NCBI GenBank assembly: GCA_015680685.1
Contig: MNCI01001451.1
Span: forward strand, 99,456-163,455
Length of the DNA stretch: 64,000 bases
Source: Gnetum montanum
Lineage: Eukaryota; Streptophyta; Gnetopsida; Gnetales; Gnetaceae
Direction of reading: 5' to 3'
Shown here piece after piece: positions 33,961 to 45,865 of this stretch. The notes under the pieces are model-generated. The model saw only the letters and a list, made by a program, of their open reading frames with translations. It did not search any database and was not told where the DNA came from. The translations under genes and the position numbers were made by a program. Positions within the stretch are counted from its first letter, which is position 1. The number at the start of each line of letters is the position of its first letter.

Positions 33961-36000
33961 CTTGTTGTATTTTCATGAAGCCTTGAAATTCAAGATAGTT
34001 ATTCAATTTAAATTCTCCCATTTTTTAGTTTGATTTATTATTTTTTATGAACATCACATAGCCCTCTCTAGCTAAGACTATTCTCAGGTTTTCATACCCA
34101 TATGGAAGGCACCCTAGGCAATAGTCTCCTTAAATGAATTTTTTCCCAAGTGTTGGTGCACCCAAAATTTACACATCAATAGTAAGTTTAGGAGATGAAT
34201 AGCTTGAAGCATGGTTTTAAGCTCTCAATAGTGTTTGTATTTAGCTTTAAACTTGATACCTCATGGTGCACATTTGGTATGCAAGCTTGTATGCATGCAT
34301 AATGACCATTTTCATACATGTATGTAGTAATCTTGTATAATTTGTTATGTTTTTTCAAAAATAAATGATATAAAGTAATCTAAAACTTCTTTTATCTTGT
34401 TTGATCCCATTAGTGGCTAGCAAGCATTCAAAATGTTAATCATAAATTTATTGTAAACCTTTTCTACCCATCTTGATAGTTCAATGGTAATAATATTCTT
34501 TGAAAAGGAAAAGGTCATAAATTATTCAAAGCCAATAATTTTACTACCAATAATTTTGTGATGTCATTCATCTTTTATCATTTTTTGTTTCATTTTTCTT
34601 AAGTACTTTATATAATTTTTTATTGATGATATAATTTTTTATTTCTTTTTCATTTTTTAGTTTTTTATTTTGTTTGTTGGATTTTTATTTTATTTCATTT
34701 ATATTTTCTTAGTTTATCATTTTGTTTTCATAGGTAAATAGTTTTATCCACTATGTATAGGTTTTCTTTAATTTCATAATTTTAGATTTCATATGTATTT
34801 TGTTCATTTTTCATTTGATTTTATTCCATCAACTTTGGTTCCATTTTTTTAAATTTCATTTTTATGTTGTTTATTTTTTCATTTCATCTACATATTAATT
34901 TACTTCAATTTTTTCCATTGTGGTATGTTAATTTTTCAAGATTTTCTTCTTTATTATTCCTTAATTGTTTTTGGTTTTTAACAAAGGTAGTTGTCTTGTT
35001 GTAACAAGCTTTATAGGGCTAAGACCCTTTGATGTATAGGACTAGTTTTAGAATTCATTTTATATATATTTTTTAATTTATAACTTAATAAAAATTTTTA
35101 TTTAATTGGAAAAAATTCAAAAACTTTATTCATGAATAGCTAAAAAAGGGTATAAAACAAAATGTTGGATTGTAAACCCTCATGAATGTCTAGACTAAAT
35201 GTTGGATTATGTTAATGAGAACTTAAGCAAAGTTTGTTTATAGCATTTTGATACTTGATTAGAATAGTAGGTGAGAGATAGTGAGCTTCTACATCTAGCT
35301 TAAGAGATCGAATGTGGTGTAAATAAAACTGCCTATTGCCTTTCACATTATATCACATTATTGCTTGACTGGTTGGGGAATATGTATAAGATTTTTCATC
35401 ACATCCTCCCAAGAGATTCTATTTTTTTCAACCATTGCATCCCCTGAAAATATCAACCACTATCTTGCAAATCCTAAAGAAGTGCTTTAGAGAATTTCTC
35501 TTACCTTGATATATGCTAGCATCAATCTTATAGCTACCCTAAGTTCTAATTAAACTATGTATATTGAAGTTTTCTAATATTAAAATTATTTAAAGGTTCC
35601 AAGGTACTACACACTCTATTTATGTGTGTTTATATGTAATAGAAAATGTAATGTAAAATAGATAAATGCATTTTCACTTACGGAATGTGCTAAAGTCTAT
35701 ATGGTTTACAGCATCCCTTCAAAGAAAGGATGTTTTAATAGAGTCTTGTGCTACAAAATTAATTAAATTTGCAAATTGAAATAGAAAAGACAATAGAAAA
35801 ACACATGTAAAAATTTATGTGAAAACCCCAAAATGGGAAAAAANTTACAAACTTTAGATAATTTTAGAAACTACTAATCATATCTCAAGAAGAGATTACA
35901 AATTTGGAAGTTATGAAAGATATAACTTAAATTGATAAAAATAGAGGAGGAGTTTTCTTTACATTAATTGATAGTTTAATTTACACATTAATTTATAGTT
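33961..36000. other. AT-rich region with T-rich strand asymmetry
   Basis: 34550-34960 is strongly T-rich on the plus strand (runs of TTTTATTT and TTTCATTT). No gene seen. A single ambiguous base N lies at 35844. The right part (about 35820-36000) may include the LTR of the copia fragment that ends at 36050, because ATTTATGTGAAAACCCC occurs there, but ends are not definable. Confidence 0.45.
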
Positions 36001-36049
36001 AATAATTTTTCCACTTGAACAAAAATTTAATAATTCTTCAAATTAGAGA

Positions 36050-36710
36050 TGCACTGGTTCCAAGCTACATTCTTATGTCTCCACTATTCTAAGTTGTTTT
36101 GTGTAAAAAACATGCACATCCCTTGCAACCACTTTAGTCAATGCATCAGCAACATTTTTCTTCATGCCGATTTCCTACAAATTAATTAAACCTTCTTTAA
36201 TGGTATCTCTAATTAAGTGGTATTTAATATCAATATGTTTTATTCTGTCATGATAAGTTGAATTTCTTGTTAGATGTAAGGCACTTTGGTAATTTGATAA
36301 CTGTTTTGCTTTACACCAAGAAACTGTAATAATTTTGCAACCATAACATCACCTTACATGCTTCTTTCAATGCTACATAATTAGATTCCATAGTAGAAAA
36401 ATTACTAGAGATTGAAGTTTTGACATCTAGCTTACTACAACACTACCTAAAACAAAAACATAACATGTAGTTGAACGTCTAGTATCTAAATCAACTGCAA
36501 AATTTGCATCCACATAACCACATATATTCAAATCATTATTTCCAAAACATAAACATGTAGATTGAGTTTCCTTTTTAAGTATCTAAGAATCCATTTTACA
36601 ACAAGTCAATGGTTCCAACCATAATTATTCATATATCTACTAACAACACTAACTGCATATGCTATATGTGGGTGAGTGCATACAATTTCTTGCATTACTG
36701 GCATCATCCC
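36050..36710 (-). pseudogene. Copia RT/RNase H 3' end, truncated
   Basis: The minus strand reads IVCTHPHIAYAVSVVSRYMN (about 36700-36630), then a RNase H-like stretch. It ends KHIDIKYHLIRDTIKEGLIN (about 36245-36190) and VADALTKVVARDVH (about 36150-36110). These are the hallmark 3' blocks of Ty1/copia pol (TRPDIAxAV and KHIDIxYHFIRD...ADxLTK). A PPT-like CAAGTGG follows at about 36018. Upstream of 36710 the copia text stops and is replaced by a different repeat. Stops and frame changes are present. Confidence 0.8.
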
Positions 36711-36804
36711 AAACCCATTACTTATGAAAGGGAGAGGATAGCTACTACCGCTACTGGTACTAGTAATACATTTCTTGAGTTCAATCAATGCTCTTAAACC
36801 ATTT

Positions 36805-37440
36805 AAAAGGCCCTATGTATGATTTGTGCCAACATGAATCATACCAATAAATGATAGATACAATAGAAGAAGGATGAATAAAAACTAGAGAAGAGAGAGA
36901 TGCCTCCTATAGAAGGGGACACCATTGCTACAACTTGAAATTTAGAATTGGTATTGGTACGACTCTTGGATTTTGAAGGTACGCATGAATGGTTCCTTTG
37001 TAGCCTGCAGGTAAATATTGTGTAAAAAGAATTTTTGGGTTTCAATGAGTCTAACAACCCCTCCAATATTTATTCACTAAGGGAAATGAGATGTATTACG
37101 GGGTTGAGTATGTCCTTCCACATTCATTAGTATTTTTTGGCAAGTTGGAATAGTTTTGATTGATATCATACAAAGTATAAATTTAATGTTTTCTTGATCA
37201 AACTTTAGCCTTTAGCCTTTAACCTTCATGCAAATTAATGGTAAATATTATTTTTTTTTTAAAATAAGACAAGCATTATTGTGCTTTTGCACAAAGATTT
37301 AAGTGAAATGACCTAAAATTGTGAAAGTAATAATTGAGTCAATTTTCAACCAAAGATACTTGCTACCTTGACTTTTCTTAGTCACTTTTCATTCCTATTA
37401 CCTTAAGCTTTTCTTAATATTTGATTACAAAAGGTTTAAG
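36805..37440. repeat. Dispersed repeat related to 31076-32141
   Basis: 36805-36950 matches 31076-31203 in direct orientation (shared ATTGCTACAACTTGAAA). 37077-37440 matches 31785-32141 in inverted orientation. The two parts are closer together here than in the other copy, so one copy has been rearranged. Confidence 0.75.
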
Positions 37441-38857
37441 TTTCATATGAAGGTTTGTAGTTTTGGGTTCAATCTTTACATTCTTTCATATCTCTTACAA
37501 TGATTGTGTTCTTTTAGTGGGCTTTATTTTATATTTTGAAAAAAATATATAATCTTTAAAAAAGAATTTTCTAATTTTAAGTTAGTCTAGTCATAAAACT
37601 TTTGATTTAGAGATTTTAAGTTATGGGTTTAATTCTAGTAGGTATAAATTGGTATTGGAACCCAAAATAATTTGACTCTACATAGGAAGTATTAGATCCA
37701 AAAAATAATATTAATAATAAGCAAAACAAATTCAAAGTATATCACATGCTTAACATTGAGTAGAAAGCAGGATTAGTAAGTTGAAGATTTAGAGGTTCAA
37801 TTAAGGATTTAGGATTTAGATGATGGTGACCAAAGTGTCACTATGGCTACAACTATGGCACTAGGTTCCAAGATGGGGTTGTTGATGTTCTCTTCAATAG
37901 ACACAAGGATTTTATTCATAGAAGTTATCAAAGGTTTGTATTGAATGCAAGTTGAAAGGGCAAACCTATAGATAGGGATTGATTTTATGGCTATGAAAAT
38001 GGAAGAGGATTTTAGGATTTTTATTTTTAACAAGATCCTCTCAAATCAAAACAACAATTCATCTATGCATTTGTGGGCATCTTCTCTAATTGTGCTCCAT
38101 TTTTCAAACATACAAGAATGATGATGAAAATTACCTATCTTAGGAAAATGCATTTTTCTTTAAATTTTGCTTAGAGATAAACATGCATGTAATAAAATTT
38201 TTTACCTACTCAAAGTGTAGGAAAACATGCCTTGTTGCTAGATCAAAAGCTATTTCCCTTTAAAATAGGGGCCAAAGGATTATGTAGATCCTATCAGGCT
38301 CCATTCTATCTTGCCATCACTATAAAACTACATGGAACTAATTCCTTTGTGAATCTCATCCTAAAGATATGTAGGCTTGTTGGGGAGGATTTTCCTCCTT
38401 GGCTCTAACCATCGCCCTTCTCTTTAGAGCAAGGTTTAGGATTAGATGTGTTAGAATAAGAATGTGTCTTAGCTCTCTAAGGGAATTAGTATTGTGTGTA
38501 TGTGCTTGTATGGATGTGCACATCTCATTGGTCTAGTTGTGTAATCATTTGCTTATGGTGTATTCGATGCATCTCTAACCTATGATTAATGGGTTGTGTG
38601 CTTCTATGATATGCTTGTAGGTGCTCTAAGCTTGGAGACATAGTTCACCTTAAGTTTCACCTTTCTTATTGTTAGTTTTGAACTTTTTGGTAATGTTGAA
38701 TGGTGTTTTAAAAAGAGTGACGCCATTACACTTGGCATTAGACTCAAAAGTTCATGGTTTAAGATTGGTGGTGGTTTATGATTTGTTACTTAAAACTTCT
38801 AAGAGATCATGGAGTACAAGAAGAAGAGCATGGGAAGTTGCCTATTTAATGAGGCTC
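37441..38857. other. No recognisable gene
   Basis: Non-coding AT-rich sequence. It may include the 5' end or LTR of the gag relic F that follows, but I see no LTR ends or primer site. Confidence 0.45.
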
Positions 38858-40245
38858 CTACTAGCTCTAATCCTCATAATGACATGAAGGATCATGTGCA
38901 TGATTAAGTCCATTATGTGACCTTTGAATGTGAGAACTTGAATGATGATGACAAGGTGCCTATTAGGGAGCATGAAGATTACTCCCTTGACAAGGTTCAA
39001 GAGCTATGGGAATAACTTTTTGAAAATAATAGTGTGAGACACATGCTAGTGGTAGAATAGGTTAAAATGGTCCATGATCTTGTGGGCAAGCTTGATGTCT
39101 TATATCTTTGGAAGCTAAATTTAGGAGCTAAGCATAAGCTTTTCATAGCTCAAACTTTTGTGCTATGGAATTAGTTGGAATAGATGGGGGATGTCATTGG
39201 TGACATTGAGGTCTTTATAGGTGACATCTTGTAAAGGGTGGTGATCCAAGAGGCATAGGTAGAAAAGCTTAAGGTGAGGAAATAAAAACTAGAGGACTAA
39301 GTAGTTGTTCAAGCAAAGGTAATCACATTTGATTTGTGGTGATCAACCCATAAGTTCTGAATTAAAGATCCCAAGATATACAAAGGTGATTGTGATGATA
39401 AGCTCTTGAATTCCTTCATCATTGAAATGGAGTACTTTCTCGATATGAATGAATATACAAAGGAAATGAAGGTTAGCATTGGCTCCCAATTGTTGGGAGG
39501 ATTTTCTCAATTTTGGTGACTTGAAATTTTTTGAGAGATGAAGTTGGAAAAAACTTAGAGATTGATGGAGACATGGGATGACCTCAAAATTGCTTTAGTT
39601 AAAAAACTTCATTTAGCCACATCTATTGACAAAGCTTGGGAAAAGTTAAAAGAACTCTAATAAATAGAAAAGTTAAAGGATTATCTTTGAGAACACTAGA
39701 AAGTATTCTTGAAAATTCCAATGATGGATGATGAAGCTAAGTTTCACCTATTCTTTAATGATCTACAACCTTGGGCCCATCAAGAGATCAAAACTAGTTT
39801 CTAGCTAGTTTCTCAAAATAATAAAAATCATTCAAATTAGCTTCAAAATACTAAAAATCATTCAAATTAATAGATAGTTTCTAGTTGATTGAAAGTCCTA
39901 TAAGTAAGATAATAATGGAGTTGATGCACTTGTTAATGAAAAATGGTCTAGTGGTGGATTAGGTGTACATAGTGAAAATAATTTTGGGGATAGCTTTTGT
40001 GGTTTTCATCCTACTATTACCTCTGGTTCTTAGGCTTCTTTCCAAGGTAATGGAAAGCAACAAGCTTTCAAAGATTATGATAGATTCAAGAATAAGCATC
40101 CATGCTTTGAAGGACCCATGAATAATCTTCCTAGGTATTCTAGCATACTATGTTTCATCTACTCTAGAAACCATGTTTCTTGAGACTACCCATAGAATCC
40201 CAATTGAAGATCAACTCGAAGGGGTCTAAATGGTAACCAATAGTT
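38858..40245 (+). pseudogene. Relic F: chromovirus-type gag
   Basis: A plus-strand frame with many TAG/TAA/TGA stops runs from EAPTSSNPHNDMKDHV (38858). It passes through IKDPKIYKGDCDDKLLNSFI (about 39361), METWDDLKIALVKKLHLAT (about 39568), FNDLQPWAHQEI (about 39756) and a decayed zinc knuckle CFIYSRNHVS (about 40150). Each block lines up with gag of element C (YDGERNDAKIDAF, ETWDSFKAALIKQF, INGLQPW, CFLCRGNHL), so F is an older relative. No pol follows. Confidence 0.7.
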
Positions 40246-41693
40246 AAACACTCTCAAGTATCAACCAAAAGCTTGATTATAAGTGACTGAGATAAATGAA
40301 AGTGGGTAAGAGTTTGAGTTCCTTGGAGTGATTGAGAAGATCTCCCGAAGCTTAGCAATAATTCGATAAAATGTACAAGGTGAACAACCAAAGCAAGAAC
40401 CCATCATGCATTCAATATAGATGATTCTGGTGTAGTTCCCATCAAAGAGGCATCCAATGGTAGTTTGTAAGTCAATTGCAAGTCTTGGATTTGGAAAGTA
40501 CATTAGATATCCTATTTTTAGAGTCTAGTGTGTTTGGTTGAGGTTCTTAGTCTTCTAAGATGCATCCTTGTTTCCTATTTCACACTTTGAGGTTGTGTGC
40601 CTGATTCTAGGATTATTAGGACAATTCCAATTTTATTTGAATGTCCTATGATCCTCTCAGCATGCTTCCTTAAGTTCCAACTTTCACCTAGGATCCTTCA
40701 TATAAAGTATGACTTTAGGGAAGGGGTTGTGCGTTGACTATCCTACACTGATGTAGGGGCATCAATATAGGCATGTTAGTACACTCCCATTAATGCACTC
40801 CATGCTTACCAAAATTTGGACCAAAATGTTGAAAGTATGTTTCAATTAGCTAAGGCTACATTGATGGATCTCTGTTGATGCCTAGATGTTGATAAATGTC
40901 CTATGTTTTTCCACAAAAACCATAAATACTTGAGATGAGCTCTGACACATATCATAGTCTTAAATTGGAATTCATTTAGGCTTTTAGCATCTAGTTTGTA
41001 TGAAGAACTCTTCCTCCCTTAAGTAAGTTGATTTGATTCCTTGTCTTGTGTGTGTTTTGAGTCATTGCTTTTAGAGGGGTGGTTAGACTCTATTAGAGTG
41101 CTGTTTTACTTATGTTGCCTAGAATCATTTGATCAATGTAGAGTCTAGTATTGCATTGTGAATAAAGCTCACGATTTTTCCTTATTTCATTGTTGGTACC
41201 TTAAACATAAAAATAACAACAAATATTTATTCAATTTTCATTTGACTGAGCTATGATGATTCATTCCTTATTCAAGGAGGTCAAAATTGTACAACATGGT
41301 GTTGGACCATCAAGGTTGTGACTAAGAGCCATTTTTATTGCATTTCATGTGTGGTGTTGCATCTGTTCCTAAGAGGGATTTTAACACAAGAATTTCCCTT
41401 GTTCCCAAGTGGGATTGCAATGCATGTGTGTTTATTACTTGTTTCTTATAAAGATAAAATTTATAAGAATTATAAAATATAAAATGATAAATATTTTCTC
41501 TATCTCTCATTATGGAAACATAGGTTTTATTTGTATCATATGTATTATAATATCTTTTATATTTATTAAATACAATAATATATATGAGTGTTCCTAGCAC
41601 TCCACTTAGCATCATCTTCAAAGCTTACAATCAAATTGCAGTACATTTCATATGATATATCCCATTAGTCCAAAACTGCTAAAACCCCTATCA
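40246..41693. other. Region containing the possible 5' LTR of relic G
   Basis: No coding sequence seen. It ends CCCCTATCA directly before a primer-site-like sequence at 41694, so its last 0.8 kb may be a heavily decayed Athila-like LTR. GAATAAAGC near 41160 could be its polyadenylation signal. Confidence 0.35.
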
Positions 41694-41713
41694 TTGGCAT
41701 CATTTCTAGGGAA
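41694..41713 (+). other. Decayed primer binding site of relic G
   Basis: TTGGCATCATTTCTAGGGAA differs from the primer site of element D (TTGGCACCATTGCTAGGGAT) at three positions. It is on the same strand as and upstream of the Athila-like gag relic. Confidence 0.6.
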
Positions 41714-42429
41714 GGCATTGGTGAATTACCTTATTATACTTTTACATTTACAATTTTTCTTTTTCTTTGAGGTGTTGATATTATAGGAAATAAAGGACTA
41801 AAGTAATCATGGTTTGAATTGAGTGATGAAAATAGATAGAAGCAAAAGCCTCCATTGGTCCAAATTACTTCCAAAAACATGGTGAATGAGGTAGCACCTC
41901 CTATCATGGTAAAATTCATCAAGACAAACTAGAACAATGGCATGATGCTTATGGATAATTTTGTAAAGAACCTAGAGAAGTTGCACCTACTGCCTTGAGG
42001 AGGTATTTTTCAATCAAGGCTTCATTGTGAATTTGGTAGATTATGAACCCATGTCATCCCAATAGTTAGAGTATGTTGATTGTGAGAAAAAAGAGCTTTG
42101 TGATATGATTGTGGAGCAAGAGTATGAGCACATACATGTTAAGAAATAGGTAGGACCTTCTCCAAGATACTTGCATTGATACAACATTAATTATTCTAGG
42201 GAAATAAGGTTTAAATATCTTTGTTTTTGGAACCTCAGTTATACATGTGATGATTTAAAGAAGTTCATCATTCCACCTTTGTATTGCCTTCATTTGAATA
42301 GAGGTGTTTATGATGGACCTACGAGGGTGTGCCATTATTTCCATGGACCTACGAGGGTCAAATTTATGAAGTAGTTTACATCTCATATGAAAGCATTGAG
42401 GAAAGAAAAATCAAAAATGTTTATATATT

Positions 42430-43740
42430 TGATATTCTCAGATTTAGTGGTAAGTTATATGATGATCCCTAGCTCTATGTTTAAACATTTCTCATTGTTT
42501 GTGAGCTGCAAAGGTTGAATAGTGAGTGGAAAAAACTTCATATTTTTCCTCACACACATTGATTATTATAAAAGATGATATTAATCTCTTCCACCCAACT
42601 CCTTCTCTTCTTGGATAGACATGTTAAAAGATTTTAATGTCAGATTTCATTCTTATGCCATGTTACAAACCTTAGAAAGAAGATAGTAGGATGGAAGTAG
42701 GATACCAATGAATCATTGGATATGGCTATAAAACAGTATAATTACATGCTCAATCAATGTCTAAATTATGGGTTTAGCAAATGTGACCAATTAATGCACT
42801 TGGTAGAAGGACTACGACTACAAACTCATGAAAGGATGGATATGTATATCATGGATGATCTCTACTAACGGTTAGTGACTCAAATTACTATTGTGTTAGA
42901 TGTTGTAGCTAAATTGGAAGTTGAATGATATAAACATGCAAATGTAGGGAAATCCAACATAAATTCCCAATTCTAGAAGGATGTAAATAATGTTAAATAT
43001 AAGATTCAATTGTTTGATGCTATTGAAGCCCTTTTTCAAGAAAGCATAAAAATTAAAAAGACTTTAGCAGACCTTGCCAATGTTATTAACAAGGTTTGTA
43101 ATGTGCTAAATTAAAAGATGGCTTTAGGTTTCAAGGATTTGGGAAAAAAAGTCATTGAAGCAATTGAAAAATTTAAAATAAGAAGTAAGAGGTCTTATCA
43201 TGATCAAATTCCTTATACTTGTGGTACATTTTTTAAGTTACAACATCAACAAGGGATGGCTCTTGATCCTTTGGGTGCTTCCTCTACATCACAATAATCT
43301 TCCTCATGTCATTTTACTTCCTAGCATAAAACTCGGCAAGCCATGAACCATATATCTCATGTAATACCCCACCAATATTGGTCATATCCACCATAATTAT
43401 CTTCACATCTATAAGTCCAAAAATGTCTAAAATGATCTTTTGTACCATTATAAGAGGAAATTTCAAATTAGCCATGATGGAAACATGTTGAGTTCCTTAA
43501 TGCAAGGTATTACCCTCATTTTTCATCATCATACAATATGGATAGTACCATAATAATCATGTTCCATCCATGGAAAGAAATTCATCATCTAATGGACAAA
43601 AGAATGATCACAAAAGAAAGAAGAACAAAAAAGTGTACGAAGATCCATGCTTATCATCTTTACCATCATCGTCAAAGAAATAAAACCATGGAGGGTATGC
43701 TTCTAGATAACAAGTTTATCAAGGAGCTTATTAAGTGCTA
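42430..43740 (+). pseudogene. Relic G: Athila-like gag
   Basis: Plus strand. DMLKDFNVRFHSYAMLQTLE (about 42620) and then NESLDMAIKQYNYMLNQCLN with YGFSKCDQLMHLVEGLR (42710-42820) line up with HEPLDMAVERYYALLNNCPS and GFSKERLMYHIIDE in element A. A Lys-rich stretch, a degraded nucleocapsid and a Tyr/His/Ser-rich tail follow to a stop at 43739-43741. GTCATGGGGGAAGATT just after the stop (about 43757) resembles text that follows gag-pol in related elements. Many stops and at least two frame changes. Confidence 0.7.
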
Positions 43741-44994
43741 GCCTTGAACTAAGTCATGGGGGAAGATTCCTCCACATAATGGATTTAGTGATATAGTATT
43801 ATTTTTTTGTTCAGTGTATAGCTTTGTTTGTCTTTTTTGGTATGCATTTTTATTTGTTTATTCATATGGTATGTATTTTTGAATTTAACAATATATAATT
43901 CTCTACTTTTTTTATTCTTATGATTTGATATTGTTTTGAGTGTATTTTGTGTGTATATGGAAAATTAGTTCATGTGCTTTATAAATGCTCACTTGATAAG
44001 TAAATGATGAATGTATGAGTTATAGAGGGTGATGTCTAAAACTATGAAAACAAGTTGTTGGCAATAGTAGGTATTCATAATCATGATTCTTGTTACTCTT
44101 ATTCTTTCCTCAAACTCATGATGAATCATTGGCACACACTCATGTCATTTTGATGTGTCCATGCCTCAATAGCTGCATTATTAACCTTTGCAGTAATGCC
44201 TGTCTTTAGTTTGCCGATTATCCCAATTTGGTGGACCTGCATTGTTGGTGTGTTGTATGCCTTGAGCATTGTTTCTTGATAGTTTGAGTTAAAATCTATA
44301 CATTGGTCATAGCTCATGTGCTCACAACTCAACATCTCAGATCTAGTAGTGGTAGAAGCAAAAATCTACAAAACCCTAGGTAGCTATGGTTGTAGTTGCA
44401 CAAGCAATGGTAGAAGCAAAAATCTGTAGCAACAGTACTTTGAGAAGCTTCTGCTGCTATGTCTATAGTTGTAATAGCTAGGAGGATCTATACAATGGTT
44501 AGGTGGCAAGGTAGATTTATGTAGTAGTAGAGTGGATTTGCATAGTGTTGGTATGGTAGTGAAGTTGATGTATGTGGAAGTAGTGACAGATATTCATTGT
44601 TGGAGTGGTAGAATGTATCTGCATAGAGCTATGATGATAGGTAGGATAGGAGGGAAGGAATTCTTCCTTGCTATGCCATGGCTAAATTTCCTAACACTTC
44701 TCTCTAGGAAAGTACCTCCAACTCTTTCATTCTCGATTTTCTCCTTCTTGATGACATTTTTGATGTTATTTCTAAGGATTTTGCTACATGTTTCATCTTT
44801 CTTTAGATAGTAAGTTTTCTACCCCATTAAATGAGTATTAATATGAAAATAAAAAATCTCCTAGAGTCCTAGAGTATTCAAGTCTCTCATGCCCATTACT
44901 ATGCTTAAAAAATTATTTTGGAAAAACTCTCTAAGGCCTCTCAATTTGAGAAGGCTCTCTTAGTCCAAATTTTTTCAACACATAATGCAACTCT
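43741..44994. other. No recognisable gene
   Basis: T-rich then GTAG-rich sequence, with an 18-base direct repeat TGGTAGAAGCAAAAATCT (about 44350 and 44409). The right end may hold the unrecognised 5' end of the LINE. Confidence 0.45.
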
Positions 44995-45134
44995 CATAGC
45001 ATGTGCTTAGAAATTCAACTTTAATGTAAATGATCTAGCCTATAATATATCCCTTGCTATGTTGAGTTACAAAATATTTCCTTAATCTTTTCTTCTATAG
45101 AGAGGAACATAGTGAGTACCCTTGGTTGTATCAC
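44995..45134 (+). pseudogene. LINE ORF1, part before element D
   Basis: Plus-strand frame with CYVELQNISLIFSSIERNIV followed by STLGCI (to 45134). It matches the ORF1 pattern of plant L1 elements (WVQLHNLPxE....L..I...LG.P..ID, next to DUF4283). The frame continues across element D in ISIHDIEV at 54775. The upstream part is too decayed to call. Confidence 0.6.
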
Positions 45135-45865
45135 TGATGAGTGGTGAGGCACCCTTATGCCCAACCATACAAATCACTAAGGCATTTATGTGCAATTTGG
45201 TCAAAGTGGACCTATAGTTCTCTAGTACACTAGTTCTTCTAGGAAGTGAAATGGGCATTAAGAACATTTATTGTTTTCCCAACTAGACTTATGAAGCTTA
45301 GGGGTATGGTTTAAGTGTAATTGAGGTACATGATTCTTATTATTTTATGTTTTATAAATTTGATTGCCTATGACAAGAATGAAAGGTAACATAATTTAAG
45401 ATCTAATTCATCTACTGCCTAGTTAGCCTAACACAAGTAATTGCCCCACTTTCCTGGACACATCCTAAACACATATAGTGCTGTTGGGCTACCAAATGTT
45501 GAGCATTGCTAGGTTACCAAGTACTATATGTATGCTCGAAGTGGTCATGCTTGTGTTCATTAACAACTAGAAATTAACTGCTTAATTGAATTGTAGTAAA
45601 GTAAAGTGCATTAAAAGAAGCATTAATCTATTCTCAGTGCTATAAGGATTGTCAAAAGAGTTCATTTTTATTCTCATCACACTACTGTGCTTAGGTACAT
45701 CAGTGTTTAAACAAAGAACCATACACACTTAGACTCCTTCTATGAGCACTTAGAAAATATTCTAACTTTGGAGAGAATAAACTATAAGATCTTTGCTATT
45801 TTTTACTAAAAACTATCAAACTCATCCAAATCAAAATCCCAAGCACTAACAGCACTACTACATCA
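45135..45865 (-). repeat. Element D, 3' LTR
   Basis: It opens TGATGAGTGGTGAGGCACCC and matches 53981-54690 closely. The last part (U3) is different or deleted: after CATCCAAATCAAAATCCCAA it departs from the 5' LTR and lacks the TATA and TGACGTCA found there. The end at 45865 (ACATCA) is a guess. Confidence 0.75.

Noticed and set aside
41322-41621. A 99-residue minus-strand frame rich in Tyr, Lys and Asn
   Set aside because: Low-complexity AT-rich DNA with no conserved motif, in the probable LTR or flank of relic G.
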